A stretch of 64,000 bases of DNA, taken from assembly GCF_905220995.1 (NCBI RefSeq), contig NZ_CAJNBJ010000020.1, positions 62,001 to 126,000 of the forward strand, read 5' to 3'. Below are positions 32,020 to 40,485 of this stretch, piece by piece. This DNA comes from Nitrospira defluvii (lineage in GTDB: Bacteria; Nitrospirota; Nitrospiria; Nitrospirales; Nitrospiraceae). Position 1 is the stretch's first letter; every line of letters starts with the position of its first letter. Below the pieces are notes generated by a model. It was not told where the DNA came from. It saw only the letters and a program-made list of their open reading frames with translations, and ran no database searches. Made by a program: the position numbers and the translations under genes.

Positions 32020-32637
32020 TCATTGTCTGTATGTGTCCTGAAGTGTGGGAGGTAGCTCTGCAACGAACTCCGCTGGGATTGGGATGAAGTGGCCATACAG
32101 CCCGACACGAAATGTAATGGACGGGCGAGTGGTCAACCATCCACACACACCGTATATTCGAAACCCCGTTTCGTCTTCATTGTCCACGACAGAAAACCGT
32201 GGAGCCATGGTGTGGTGTGAGTGAATCTCGACAATGGCACGCTCGTAAGATGGACAGCGTTCAGGGGTGCTAGGCTGGACTGAGAAGGGCGTACGAATCT
32301 GGTCTGGAATAGTCATGCACCAATCTGTGTCGTGTTCAAAATGGAATAGACTTTCTACGGGACCCGCCGGCTCTGCGCAGGCTCCTAGTGCCTCTTCCAT
32401 CATCTCTTGGATGAGCCGTTGTGGAATTCTCGGAATCGTGAGCGTGAGGCTGCCTGCAATGGGAGGAAGGCCGGCAATTGGATGTTCGACAATTGGAAAA
32501 AACACTGACAGCTCTCTACGTTTGCCGCGAATAAAGACCCCGTTGCCAGCCAGAACATAGTCGTAAAGGGTGGAATTGTCGGCGGGAAGTAGACAGCTCG
32601 CAATGTGGTGTTTAATGAAAGGAGACGTCCTCGTCAT
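32020..32637 (-). CDS. PRTRC system protein A (JAB/JAMM peptidase type)
   Basis: A 205-residue protein with a JAMM signature in its C-terminal part: EIHSHHTMAPRFSVVDNEDE (H139, H141, S149, D152), with a preceding acidic loop. JAMM enzymes remove ubiquitin-like proteins or process their C-termini. It lies between protein B and ThiF with almost no gap. GGAAGGGG precedes the ATG at 32637. Assignment relies on motif and gene order. Confidence 0.8.
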   Translation of the reverse strand: MTRTSPFIKHHIASCLLPADNSTLYDYVLAGNGVFIRGKRRELSVFFPIVEHPIAGLPPIAGSLTLTIPRIPQRLIQEMMEEALGACAEPAGPVESLFHFEHDTDWCMTIPDQIRTPFSVQPSTPERCPSYERAIVEIHSHHTMAPRFSVVDNEDETGFRIYGVCGWLTTRPSITFRVGLYGHFIPIPAEFVAELPPTLQDTYRQ

Positions 32638-32643
32638 ATGTGA

Positions 32644-33324
32644 TTACCCCTTCCCGCTCTCCATCAGTTGACGAATGATGGCGGCAATTGAGAGGTGAGC
32701 CGGCTCAAGATCATCGAGAGGATAGTCTTGTGCCTCAGTTGAGTGAAGTTTCGCCAGGAAGGGCAGGATATTGTCCGGGTGGGTGGTGGATTTCCCACTT
32801 GCGAGATGGTCGGAAAAGTTACTATCCCAGAATAGTCGCCAGCTGTTTGCAATCGTGTTGCCGTGGGCAACCCGTGGATGGACGTTTCCGAAACAGATCG
32901 CGCCATCAGGGTAGACATTTGCAAGCGGTGCCTTGAAGAGTTTTGTTGCCGCGTACTTCCATAGCTTGTAGGCCCAGACGTAATAACGGGTCCCGTACCC
33001 CAGAAACAACAACCCCGGCATCGGGACGGCAAGCATTGTGTGTGGGGCCCCTCCTCCGGAAAGTCTAATGGGGTCAGCCAGTGGGACCAGGTATCGACCA
33101 GGGGGAAATCGGAGGAGTAGCCATGGACCTTCGGGGCCTATGCCATAGCGGCAGACATGTTCTGGGAGCCAGTCGGAATCTATCCCGGCTGATGAGAACG
33201 CATTCCTGGCGGCCTCTGGTGAAATACATTTTCGGACAACCGCTTCCCCATCCTTGTATTCAAGAAGCAATTGCCCGCCGATGAAGTGCAGAGACGCGTC
33301 GTGCCACGAGCTTGCATCTCTCAT
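32644..33324 (-). CDS. PRTRC system protein B (E2-like, Prok-E2_D type)
   Basis: A 226-residue protein. The central part fits the predicted prokaryotic E2-like fold: PMPGLLFLGYGTRYYVWA, ANVYPDGAICFGNVHPR with Cys144 at the place of the conjugating cysteine, and NSWRLFWDSNFS. From family knowledge PRTRC B proteins are assigned to an E2-related group. GAGGCGCAAAC precedes the ATG at 33324, which overlaps the end of protein F by 4 bases. Confidence 0.75.
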   Translation of the reverse strand: MRDASSWHDASLHFIGGQLLLEYKDGEAVVRKCISPEAARNAFSSAGIDSDWLPEHVCRYGIGPEGPWLLLRFPPGRYLVPLADPIRLSGGGAPHTMLAVPMPGLLFLGYGTRYYVWAYKLWKYAATKLFKAPLANVYPDGAICFGNVHPRVAHGNTIANSWRLFWDSNFSDHLASGKSTTHPDNILPFLAKLHSTEAQDYPLDDLEPAHLSIAAIIRQLMESGKG

Positions 33325-34214
33325 GTTTGCGCCTCATGTGTTGCAGTACAAAGATCGGACCAGCAGCTGAAAATCGTTTCCCATGCTGACGGATTGTCGA
33401 GTAAGGCTTTAGTCGTGCTATTCATGGATTCGTGCATGATTTGCGCCCGTTTCCATTGGCGAGCCAAAGCTTTGAGATCCCGTTTGTTCCATTGGTACGG
33501 GTGATCTGGTGACTCGCAGTCATAGCTGATGTCAAGGAACAGAGATCCGGTGCAGTGGCCGAGGATGTCGATGACCTGGGGAAAGCCTGAAATGGGAAAG
33601 CGCCGTCGGGCACAGCGTCTCCTGAAGTCAAGAAATTGAACGTTGCACCGGTGTTGAGGATTCAAAAAGCATCGTGGAATTGTAGCGTGCTCGCTGAGTT
33701 CTTCTTGAATGTTCGTCCAGGTGGGGGCGTAGGAATAGTGTCCCACCCAGGCCGCTGCGATACAGATTGGAAGCGGTACCTCTTCGAATTCCGACTCACA
33801 ATCATAATTTTCCAAATGTATGGGAATGAATGGGAAGCTGTCTCGAATCCATTCGGTGTCCCAACTATCGAGCGGGAAGTAGTGTTGCTCGACTTGTTTA
33901 ATGAACTCTTCTTGAAGCTGTTCTGCGGCCTCCTTGATGCTTCGATGCGGAAGGGCGGCGGCGGCAGTGCGAAACCTCCGTGGAAAGATCTCATGGAACG
34001 TGTTGACAATACAAAAGTCGCGCGCTCTCTCCTCCAGATATTCGAGGCATGAGGGGACCGAGATAACCTCTGTGTTTTTGAGGGATGCGAGAACAAGGTT
34101 CAACGGCGTGGAGGGCAGGTTAAAACCCAGGTGGAAGGATGCGGCTGGGCGAGCCAGGAGTGCTTGTGAGTCGCTCCTTAATGGTAGCTGTTTCTTTGTA
34201 TTCCTTTTCACCAT
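33321..34214 (-). CDS. PRTRC system protein F
   Basis: About 297 residues from ATG 34214 (MVKRNTKKQ), whose ribosome binding site is weak; the frame remains open to 34364. Identified by position between C and B and by general pattern (YFPLDSWDTEWIRDSFPFIP, FLDISYDCESPDHPYQWN). Its 5' end overlaps gene C by 95 bases. Function of F proteins is unknown. Assignment is moderate. Confidence 0.6.
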   Translation of the reverse strand: MVKRNTKKQLPLRSDSQALLARPAASFHLGFNLPSTPLNLVLASLKNTEVISVPSCLEYLEERARDFCIVNTFHEIFPRRFRTAAAALPHRSIKEAAEQLQEEFIKQVEQHYFPLDSWDTEWIRDSFPFIPIHLENYDCESEFEEVPLPICIAAAWVGHYSYAPTWTNIQEELSEHATIPRCFLNPQHRCNVQFLDFRRRCARRRFPISGFPQVIDILGHCTGSLFLDISYDCESPDHPYQWNKRDLKALARQWKRAQIMHESMNSTTKALLDNPSAWETIFSCWSDLCTATHEAQT

Positions 34215-34557
34215 GCTCAATGGCGAGACGCAGCTTTTGCTGCGTGAGGAGTATGGATTCGACCGTTGCCTGGGTTGGCTGGGACTCAGCTTGGTATGTC
34301 TGGTAGAGCGTGAGGGCGGGATTGACGTGGCGGGGGGACTCGATAAGCTGACGGAGGATGACATGGTAATTTCCTTTCGTTCCAGCCTCTTTCGTGAGCC
34401 TAATCGTTGTCATCCCATTCGTGTCAGTGGTTCGCTGAATGGTGGCATGGGCGGCTTGTGGGAAGAGGGGGGCGATCGCTTTGCGAACCGCATCGTCGCT
34501 GATGGCGATTTCGGGGGGCAATTGAATTTCTTGTCCTTCAAGTTGAAGCGTAACCAT
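34120..34557 (-). CDS. PRTRC system protein C (ubiquitin-like) with C-terminal extension
   Basis: A 145-residue protein. The first 65 residues (MVTLQLEGQEIQLPPEIAIS, then RLTKEAGTKG) fit the PRTRC C ubiquitin-like domain, which in the members I recall ends near a GTKG-type tail. Here about 80 further residues follow, helical and charged (LTQQKLRLAIEHGEKEYKE), so the glycine would need exposing by proteolysis if this is a conjugated modifier. The ATG at 34557 follows AAAGGAGCCTT. Overlaps gene F. Confidence 0.7.
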   Translation of the reverse strand: MVTLQLEGQEIQLPPEIAISDDAVRKAIAPLFPQAAHATIQRTTDTNGMTTIRLTKEAGTKGNYHVILRQLIESPRHVNPALTLYQTYQAESQPTQATVESILLTQQKLRLAIEHGEKEYKETATIKERLTSTPGSPSRILPPGF

Positions 34558-34570
34558 AAGGCTCCTTTCG

Positions 34571-35242
34571 CTACCCGAATAAGCCGGCTTGAGGAAGGGC
34601 TGTGTTTGAGGGGGAATCGTCTGAGTGTTGTTCGCGATCCGGTTTGGGTGTTGGGGCCACGGACGTGGTTTTCGCGGCGGTCGGCTTAGCAACTTTGGCT
34701 TTTCTGGCCTGCCGTTCCGCTTCGCGTTTTTTCTCCTGTTCCAGGCTTCTAGTCTGTTGCTCGGCGGCTCTTGCTTCCCGCTGGGTTTTCCGTGCCGTTA
34801 GCGCCGCAGGAAAGGTCTGCTCCCAACGTGTGAGGGCCTGGCTCAGAGATTCCGGAAGGGGCAGTAAGTCGTTGAATCGTGCGGTAGTCAGCTGCGGCGG
34901 GAGGTTGTGACTTCGTACGCCGATGAGTGTGAGGCGGCCGTCAGGGTGGCGGTCCGTTGGGAGCAGCGTCATCACGATGGAGATCGTCGCGCGCTGAAAA
35001 TCATCGGAGTCCTGTTCGAGGCTAACAATCGGGTCCTGTTCATCTACGTCGTCTTCTTCATCGCGTCGTGGGGGCGGAGGATCGGGCACCGCCTCGGTTT
35101 TCATACCAACTGGCTCGGTGGCTAGCCGGGGCAATACTGGGGAATCATCCCCACTCTGAGACAGATCAGCAGAGGAAATATTGGTTGGTGTGCTGTTCGT
35201 AACCACTTGGGTGTGTGGAAGCAAATCGACTGTGCCAAGCAT
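34571..35242 (-). CDS. PRTRC system protein E
   Basis: A 223-residue protein. An acidic N-terminal half, then a beta-type domain (ATISIVMTLLPTDRHPDGR, LTLIGVRSHNLPPQL) and a basic coiled-coil tail (TRSLEQEKKREAERQARK) ending in a Ser/Thr-rich stretch. Protein E stands first in PRTRC operons and has a similar globular-plus-basic-tail layout. GAGGCCCCC precedes the ATG at 35242. Role unknown. Confidence 0.65.
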   Translation of the reverse strand: MLGTVDLLPHTQVVTNSTPTNISSADLSQSGDDSPVLPRLATEPVGMKTEAVPDPPPPRRDEEDDVDEQDPIVSLEQDSDDFQRATISIVMTLLPTDRHPDGRLTLIGVRSHNLPPQLTTARFNDLLPLPESLSQALTRWEQTFPAALTARKTQREARAAEQQTRSLEQEKKREAERQARKAKVAKPTAAKTTSVAPTPKPDREQHSDDSPSNTALPQAGLFG

Positions 35243-35389
35243 GGGGGCCTCATTGTGGTGTGCACAACGCAGAGGCGATCGTGAGGCGGTGGTTATTGTT
35301 TTGGTAGGCGCTGTCTCAAGGACTGGAGTGGGATGGGGCGAAGCTGTTGTTTGAGAAAGTCAGAGTATCTTTGCAAGGGGCCGCGTAAG

Positions 35390-37051
35390 TCAGGCGATCA
35401 AGGCATGCATGGATTGTACAAAATGAAGTGTGGTCCGATAGATGGGCGCGGCATGCCGAAGTCGATGAATAAATTCTTGCATGTTGATGGGATGTGCGAG
35501 GGCTTGTGCTAATGGCGCACTTCTTGTCGTACAGGTAGAAGATCCCTCGGAGCCTGAAGGTTCAGGCATCAGTATTGGAGTCAGCACAATAGTCCCGGCT
35601 TCTCTCGACAGGCGATGCGCAAGCTTGTCGTAAAACTCGGTTCGGTCTCTGCGCCATTGTCGGCGCCGTCTCACTACATCGATTCGTGTGTCCCGAATTT
35701 GCGAGAGTATTTCTCGGATTATGCTTGTAAGGGGAGCGCTGTAGGCCTTTTCAACTGCCTGATGAGCAATGCATCGAAGCCTCTTTCTGCTCAGTGGCAC
35801 ATCGCTGTGAATGGGCTCCTTGACCATATCGGCGAGTGCCTCACCAAATGGAAAATGAACAAATAGTTGTTTGAGGGCGAGGTGCTGAACATTGAGGGCT
35901 TCCCTGGCTTCGTATGCCGCAATTAGATTTTTTAGTATCCGCGCGGGAAAGAAGACGGATTCGTGTTTGCCCGTGTCAGATACCCATTCTCCCACCCTAA
36001 CAAGGGGGTTCGCGTCATTTATGAGTCGATGATCAAAATCAAGGGCGATCATCCCGTATTTTTTTGGTTCCGTTTGCTGGGTCGGCGGTACGATTAGCGT
36101 GAATTGAAGGTGCCACTGCCATGTCGTGTCGTTCCTGAGACGTGCATTGGAACTGTCCAAGTTGACGCTCGTCTGTGGTCGCTGTTGTGAACCAATGAGA
36201 GAGACCTGTTTGAGAAGAGCGTCTTTGGGCAGAAGCGGAGTAAGTATGAGTTCAAACGGAATTGGGACGTTGCGAACGAAAAGCTCCCCCTCGGTTCTGC
36301 AAAAATCTCGTTGGCCCCGGTCTCGGGGGTCGGTGTCCTCTGCGAGTTGCGAGGCCGGGTTGAGTGTAAGTAGACGATTGGCGGCAAATGAGGAGCCCGA
36401 CTGGGTCATGTCTGCGCGAGTCAACGATTGGATGCGGATTCCTTGCGAACCGAAGTTGTGAGTAAAGAATAACGAGGTCGGTGGACCTGTTTCCTTGCTA
36501 GGTGGAAGATTTCCGAGGGGCACGCGGCGGATGGCGGTTTTCATTCGTTCGAGCATGGCATTGCTGTGTGAACGAGACAGAGGGCTTGTGCGTGCGAGTT
36601 GGTGCAGAGTGTCATGCAGACGTTTGGTGATCTGGGAAAGCTCCTGCTTCATGCTCTCAGGGTAAGGGAGACATCGGTCGGTATTGTGATGTTGGGAGGC
36701 TTCGTACTCAGCCGCAGCTGTGCGATAGGTACGAGAAAGGGCAAGAAGAGTCGCGTCCTCGAGGGAGTCGTTTTGCCCACGCAATTGTTTGATGCACTCA
36801 AGGGGATCGCCAATCGAACGTGTGCCGCCAGCTGCGCGCGTCGTCGTGCGACTCGTTTGAAGAAATTGTTTGTGAAGGCGCTCCTGTTGGCGATGGGCGA
36901 CTTCATAAACGTCGACCATCGCATTCCACAGCGATTGCATTTGATCAGCTTCTTCTCTGACCGCAGCCGGCAAGGCAGCATAGGAAGAAAATGTGAGATA
37001 TGCGGGATACGTATAGACCCGTGTTAGCGATGTCCTAATGCCGGCGGACAT
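35390..37051 (-). CDS. Cas12/TnpB-like RuvC-fold protein, truncated and probably nuclease-dead
   Basis: A 553-residue protein. The N-terminus (RVYTYPAYLTFSSYAAL, then LWNAMVDVYEVAHRQQERL) matches the WED/REC start of Cas12 and large TnpB proteins; SLFFTHNFGSQGIRIQSL and IPFELILTPLLPKDALLK match the second WED part. RuvC motif I is present (GMIALDFDHR, D338). At motif II the expected Glu is replaced (TIVLTPIL, T491), and the chain stops after HRLRHAAPIYRTTLHFVQSM, before the zinc finger and motif III Asp. The ATG at 37051 follows GGAAGGAG. It is upstream of the PRTRC operon, same strand, 147 bases from protein E. No CRISPR array is visible in the window. It is probably an RNA-guided DNA binder rather than cutter. 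Confidence 0.7.
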   Translation of the reverse strand: MSAGIRTSLTRVYTYPAYLTFSSYAALPAAVREEADQMQSLWNAMVDVYEVAHRQQERLHKQFLQTSRTTTRAAGGTRSIGDPLECIKQLRGQNDSLEDATLLALSRTYRTAAAEYEASQHHNTDRCLPYPESMKQELSQITKRLHDTLHQLARTSPLSRSHSNAMLERMKTAIRRVPLGNLPPSKETGPPTSLFFTHNFGSQGIRIQSLTRADMTQSGSSFAANRLLTLNPASQLAEDTDPRDRGQRDFCRTEGELFVRNVPIPFELILTPLLPKDALLKQVSLIGSQQRPQTSVNLDSSNARLRNDTTWQWHLQFTLIVPPTQQTEPKKYGMIALDFDHRLINDANPLVRVGEWVSDTGKHESVFFPARILKNLIAAYEAREALNVQHLALKQLFVHFPFGEALADMVKEPIHSDVPLSRKRLRCIAHQAVEKAYSAPLTSIIREILSQIRDTRIDVVRRRRQWRRDRTEFYDKLAHRLSREAGTIVLTPILMPEPSGSEGSSTCTTRSAPLAQALAHPINMQEFIHRLRHAAPIYRTTLHFVQSMHALIA

Positions 37052-37487
37052 GGTGCGATCTCCTTCCAAGACTCTCGGGTGCCAGTGCGACGCATTGCTG
37101 TGCTTCGCGCATGATTGGTTTCAGGTAACTGTAGGCGACAGTGCTCAAGGAGATTTTAAGTGGTTTCCCCATCTGAGCGTAGGAGCATTTGCCTTATGTG
37201 ATTGGGGTTCCCCCTAACGGAACGGCAATGGCCGTATCGGAGTAGGTGAACATTGGAAGGGCGAGGTAGATTCCCGGGGTGCGCTTTTCAAAGAGATAGG
37301 ATGCAAGTCTGATTGTGCATCGTGGTGTTTGTGTCGGATTTTTAGCTGGTTGTGTTGGTGTATGGAATGTCCTTCACTCCTCGACGTGTCTATGGCCAGG
37401 GTCTTTGCAGCATTGAAGCGTTGATCAAGAGATGCCTGAATGGAAGGGGTTGCGATTGGTGATATAGAGCATTCCCTTTTGCGCCCG
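37052..37487. other. non-coding upstream region of the Cas12-like gene
   Basis: About 430 bases without a convincing gene, between the Cas12-like start and the IS3 left end. No direct repeats of CRISPR size and no clear long hairpin were found. If the Cas12-like protein uses an RNA, its gene could lie here or downstream of the protein at 35243-35389; neither shows an obvious scaffold to the eye. Confidence 0.35.
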
Positions 37488-37553
37488 TGACCTAGCCGGG
37501 CTGATTTGGTCCAGACGGAATGTTAGTCTGGCCACAACCAGGAGGTCAGTTGT

Positions 37554-37832
37554 ATGCCCAGGAAGCGGTACACGCCCGAAGACATCATTCAACATCTCCG
37601 CACCGTCGAGATTGAGACCGGTAAAGGCCTGGCCGTGCTCGACGCATGTCGCAAACTCGGCATCACCGAGCAGACCTACTATCGCTGGAAGAAGGAATAT
37701 GGCGGCCTGCGAGTCGATCAAGCCAAACGGCTCAAAGCGCTGGAGCAAGAAAATCTGCGGCTCAAACGGATCGTCGCCGATCAGGCCGTCGATCTGTCGA
37801 TCTTGAAGGAAGTCGCGTCGGGAAACTGCTAA
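37554..37832 (+). CDS. IS3-family transposase OrfA
   Basis: A 92-residue HTH plus leucine-zipper protein: RKRYTPEDIIQHLRTVEIET, then LDACRKLGITEQTYYRWKKEY and a heptad segment LKALEQENLRLKRIVADQ. It stops at TAA 37830-37832. A GGGAAAC run (37820-37826) just before the stop is a plausible minus-one slippage site giving an OrfAB fusion. Confidence 0.9.
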   Translation: MPRKRYTPEDIIQHLRTVEIETGKGLAVLDACRKLGITEQTYYRWKKEYGGLRVDQAKRLKALEQENLRLKRIVADQAVDLSILKEVASGNC

Positions 37833-38662
37833 GCCCGGCGCGGCGGCGGGAGGCGGTGCGGCACGCGATCGAGGTGCTGCACGTCTCAGAGCGTCGGGCG
37901 TGTCGGGCGATCGGCCAGCTCCGATCCAGCTATCGCTATGTCGCGGAGCCGGACCCTACTGACGAGCGGTTGCGGGCCCGGATCATCGCCCTCGCCAAGG
38001 AATATGGGCGGTACGGCTATCGGACGATCACCTGGTTCTTACAGCGGGAGGGCTGGGACGTGGGGAAAGACCGAGTGTATACGATCTGGCGACAAGAAGG
38101 CCTCAAGGTGCCGCCGAAGCAGCCCAAGCGCACACGCCTGTGGCGAGCTGACGGGTCGTGCGTGCGGTTGCGGCCGATCCACCGCAATCATGTCTGGTCG
38201 TACGACTTTGTGGCAGAGCGGACCCACGATGGGCGCGTGTTTCGGATCTTGAATGTGCTCGATGAGTACACGCGCGAATGTCTCGCCTCGGTGGTGGCGA
38301 GACGCATCGGTTCCCAGGAGGTGATCTTGCTGTTGGCCGAGCTCTTTGTGCACCACGGCGTCCCGCAACATATTCGGTCTGACAATGGGCCGGAGTTCAT
38401 CGCCAGGAAGTTGCGGCGCTGGCTCAAGACCCTCCAGGTCGAGCCGCTCTATATCGAGCCGGGGTCGCCCTGGGAAAATGGCTATATCGAATCATTCAAT
38501 GGAAAAATGCGGGCCCAATTTCTCGACGGGGAGCTGTTCTATACATTGAAGGAAGCCCAGATTCTGACAGAACGTTGGCGGATCCACTACAATACGATCC
38601 GGCCCCATAGCAGTCTCGGGGGCCAGCCACCAGTCCCCGAAACCACTCAGCTTGCGAGCTGA
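37823..38662 (+). CDS. IS3-family transposase OrfB (DDE domain)
   Basis: About 280 residues in the frame reached by minus-one slippage: begins KLLSPARRREAVRHA, then an HTH-like region, and the rve integrase core with WSYDFVAERT (D), IRSDNGPEFI (D) and PWENGYIESFNG (E), ending in RPHSSLGGQPP. The catalytic triad is intact. There is no good independent start, so it is probably made as OrfAB. Confidence 0.9.
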   Translation, partial: KLLSPARRREAVRHAIEVLHVSERRACRAIGQLRSSYRYVAEPDPTDERLRARIIALAKEYGRYGYRTITWFLQREGWDVGKDRVYTIWRQEGLKVPPKQPKRTRLWRADGSCVRLRPIHRNHVWSYDFVAERTHDGRVFRILNVLDEYTRECLASVVARRIGSQEVILLLAELFVHHGVPQHIRSDNGPEFIARKLRRWLKTLQVEPLYIEPGSPWENGYIESFNGKMRAQFLDGELFYTLKEAQILTERWRIHYNTIRPHSSLGGQPPVPETTQLAS

Positions 38663-38703
38663 AGACTAACAGAGAAGGTGGTACAACAATTCCCGGCTGG
38701 TCA

Positions 38704-40116
38704 GTCTATCGGGACAACTGGTCAAGTGCCTCTGCAGGCGTTTTCCAATCAAGCGTTTTTCGGGGCCTGGCGTTGAGGGCGGCCGCCACGGCCGCCACCT
38801 CCTCGGCGCTGTGCACGCTCAGATCCGTGCCTTTCGGGAAGTACTGGCGCAGCAACCCATTGGTGTTTTCGTTGGTGCCGCGTTGCCAGGGGCTGTGAGG
38901 ATCGCAGAAGTAGACCTGTACGCCTGCGTCGATCTTCAGGCGTGCGTGCTGGGCCATCTCAGCCCCTTGATCCCAAGTCAGCGACCGGCGAAGCTGCTCA
39001 GGCAAGGTGATGATCGTGCGCGTGATGGCGTCACGCACGGCCTCGGCACCGTGTCCGGCGAGCGCGGGTCCGTTCTTCACGCGAGCCTCATGGCCATGGC
39101 CCGTCATGCGAGGCAGGTGCAGCAGTAGGGTGAAGCGCGTCGTGCGCTCCACCAAGGTGCCGATCGCGGAGCTGCCCAGCCCCAGAATGAGGTCCCCTTC
39201 CCAGTGGCCCGGCATGGCGCGATCGGCGGCCTCTGCCGGACGTTGACTGATCATGATCTCGGGCGAGATGAAGGCCTTGCCTCGCCTGTGCGTGCGCGCC
39301 CTCGGCATCCGCAATACCCGCCCAGTGCGCAAATAGGCCGCCAGCTCGCGGCGCAGCGCACCCCGAGCGTGAACGAACAGCGCTTGATAGATGGCTTCAT
39401 GGCTGATGCGCATGGTCTCATCTTCCGGGAAGTCGACCGACAGGCGCCGGGCGATCTGTTCCGGGCTCCAGGCTTGTGCCCACCGCCTATCCTGCCGCGG
39501 TCCATGCCGACGGCCTTTCCAGGGCACGGCCGGGCCGGGCACAGGCGCTCCGTTTGGAGCGACGACGACGCCAGCCAGTCGGTCCTCCACATACGCCCGC
39601 AAGATCGCGTTTTGCGCCAGCTTCGCCAGCTTGGGACGGCGAGCGGCTCGCTCGGCGTGCCATTGCGCTGTGGTCGCGCGATAGGCCAGACCGCCGCTTC
39701 GGGTGGCGGCGTTGCGCCGCAACTCCCGGGAGATCGTCGATGCCGCCCGCCCGAGTCGGCGAGCGACCTCCTGCATAGAGTAACCTTGCACGCGAAGGAG
39801 CGCGATCTCCTCTCGCTCTGCAAACGAGAGATACCGGCCGGAGAGCGGCCTCGCCGAGCATCCAAACATCGCTGGTGGCATGCCGCCTGCCTTCCGGAAC
39901 CATCTTGTTCCTACCGGCGGCGACACACCGGCCTCGATTGCGGCATCCTCACTGGCCATGCCTGCCGCGATCGCTGCCCAGAACCGTCGCCGTTCCTCTC
40001 CTCCTGCCACTGACGGTCGACCTGGTGACAGCAAGGAGGGCCGCCCAGACCGATCCGAACGCCGCTTTCGAATGTTCATCGCAACCTCCTTCGTTAAGAT
40101 GTTGCGACGACCACTT
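38704..40116 (-). mobile_element. IS30-family insertion sequence
   Basis: About 1.4 kb, filled by one transposase gene. End repeats are weak to the eye (GTTGTCCCGATAGACTGA on the left, reversed, against GTTGCGACGACCACTTGA on the right). It lies directly against the IS3 element on the left and interrupts an IS3-type orfB on the right. Boundaries approximate. Confidence 0.65.
38706..40079 (-). CDS. IS30-family transposase
   Basis: A 457-residue transposase. HTH region with YLSFAEREEIALLRVQGYSM and ARRLGRAASTISRELRRN, then the DDE domain: PGHWEGDLILG (D), LTWDQGAEMAQH (D) and SPWQRGTNENTNGLLRQY (E), ending with RPRKTLDWKTPAEAL. All catalytic residues are present. The ATG at 40079 follows AAGGAGGTTGC. 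Confidence 0.93.
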   Translation of the reverse strand: MNIRKRRSDRSGRPSLLSPGRPSVAGGEERRRFWAAIAAGMASEDAAIEAGVSPPVGTRWFRKAGGMPPAMFGCSARPLSGRYLSFAEREEIALLRVQGYSMQEVARRLGRAASTISRELRRNAATRSGGLAYRATTAQWHAERAARRPKLAKLAQNAILRAYVEDRLAGVVVAPNGAPVPGPAVPWKGRRHGPRQDRRWAQAWSPEQIARRLSVDFPEDETMRISHEAIYQALFVHARGALRRELAAYLRTGRVLRMPRARTHRRGKAFISPEIMISQRPAEAADRAMPGHWEGDLILGLGSSAIGTLVERTTRFTLLLHLPRMTGHGHEARVKNGPALAGHGAEAVRDAITRTIITLPEQLRRSLTWDQGAEMAQHARLKIDAGVQVYFCDPHSPWQRGTNENTNGLLRQYFPKGTDLSVHSAEEVAAVAAALNARPRKTLDWKTPAEALDQLSR

Positions 40117-40433
40117 GAATCCGCCCAGTATGCCGCCACGAGCTACCAGCGCGTACTGGCGGCGCACGGCTTCATCCCCAGCATGAGCCGCACAGGCAAC
40201 TGTTGGGACAATGCCTGTGTCGAAAGCTTCTTTGGAACGCTCAAGCGCGAGCTCGTGTACCATCGGCGCTATGGGACCCGTGAAGAGGCCACCCAGGACA
40301 TCTTCGAATACATCGAGGTGTTCTATAATCGGACGCGCCGGCACTCAACCCTCGGCTATGACTCCCCAGCCGAGTTTGAAGCAAGGGCGGCGGTTGCTTA
40401 ACCAGGTGTCCACGAAATTGGGGGAAGGTCACT
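40117..40433 (+). pseudogene. 3' remnant of an IS3-family orfB
   Basis: The frame up to 40401 encodes the C-terminal end of an IS3 orfB: QYAATSYQRVLAAHGF, then SRTGNCWDNACVESFFGTLK (last catalytic Glu), YNRTRRHSTLGYDSPAEF. The 5' part is missing, replaced by the IS30 element. Downstream, GGTGTCCACGAAATTGGGGG (40405-40424) looks like the element's right inverted repeat. It is a different IS3 type from the intact one at 37488. Confidence 0.8.
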
Positions 40434-40485
40434 CAATGTAAGCCACCTCACAGATCGCGATGACTCATGCCTCTAAAATTGCACT

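Larger units (their letters stand above)
37488..38703 (+). mobile_element. IS3-family insertion sequence
   Basis: About 1216 bp. Ends read TGACCTAGCCGGG on the left and, reversed, TGACCAGCCGGG on the right, and both sides carry an inner GTTAGTCT. Two overlapping frames (orfA, orfB) encode the transposase. The right end abuts the IS30 element directly. Boundaries may be off by a few bases. Confidence 0.8.

Noticed and set aside
35243-35389. Missing zinc-finger part of the Cas12-like protein in another frame
   Set aside because: The adjacent frames give only a short basic stretch (LRGPLQRYSDFLKQQL) with no Cys pairs or DRD motif, so a simple frameshift does not restore the nuclease end.
35243-37487. 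CRISPR array or tracr-like RNA for the Cas12-like protein
   Set aside because: No regularly spaced direct repeats and no repeat/anti-repeat pairing could be found by eye on either side of the gene.
38101-38371. Minus-strand frame inside the IS3 orfB
   Set aside because: Antisense shadow of an intact transposase gene.
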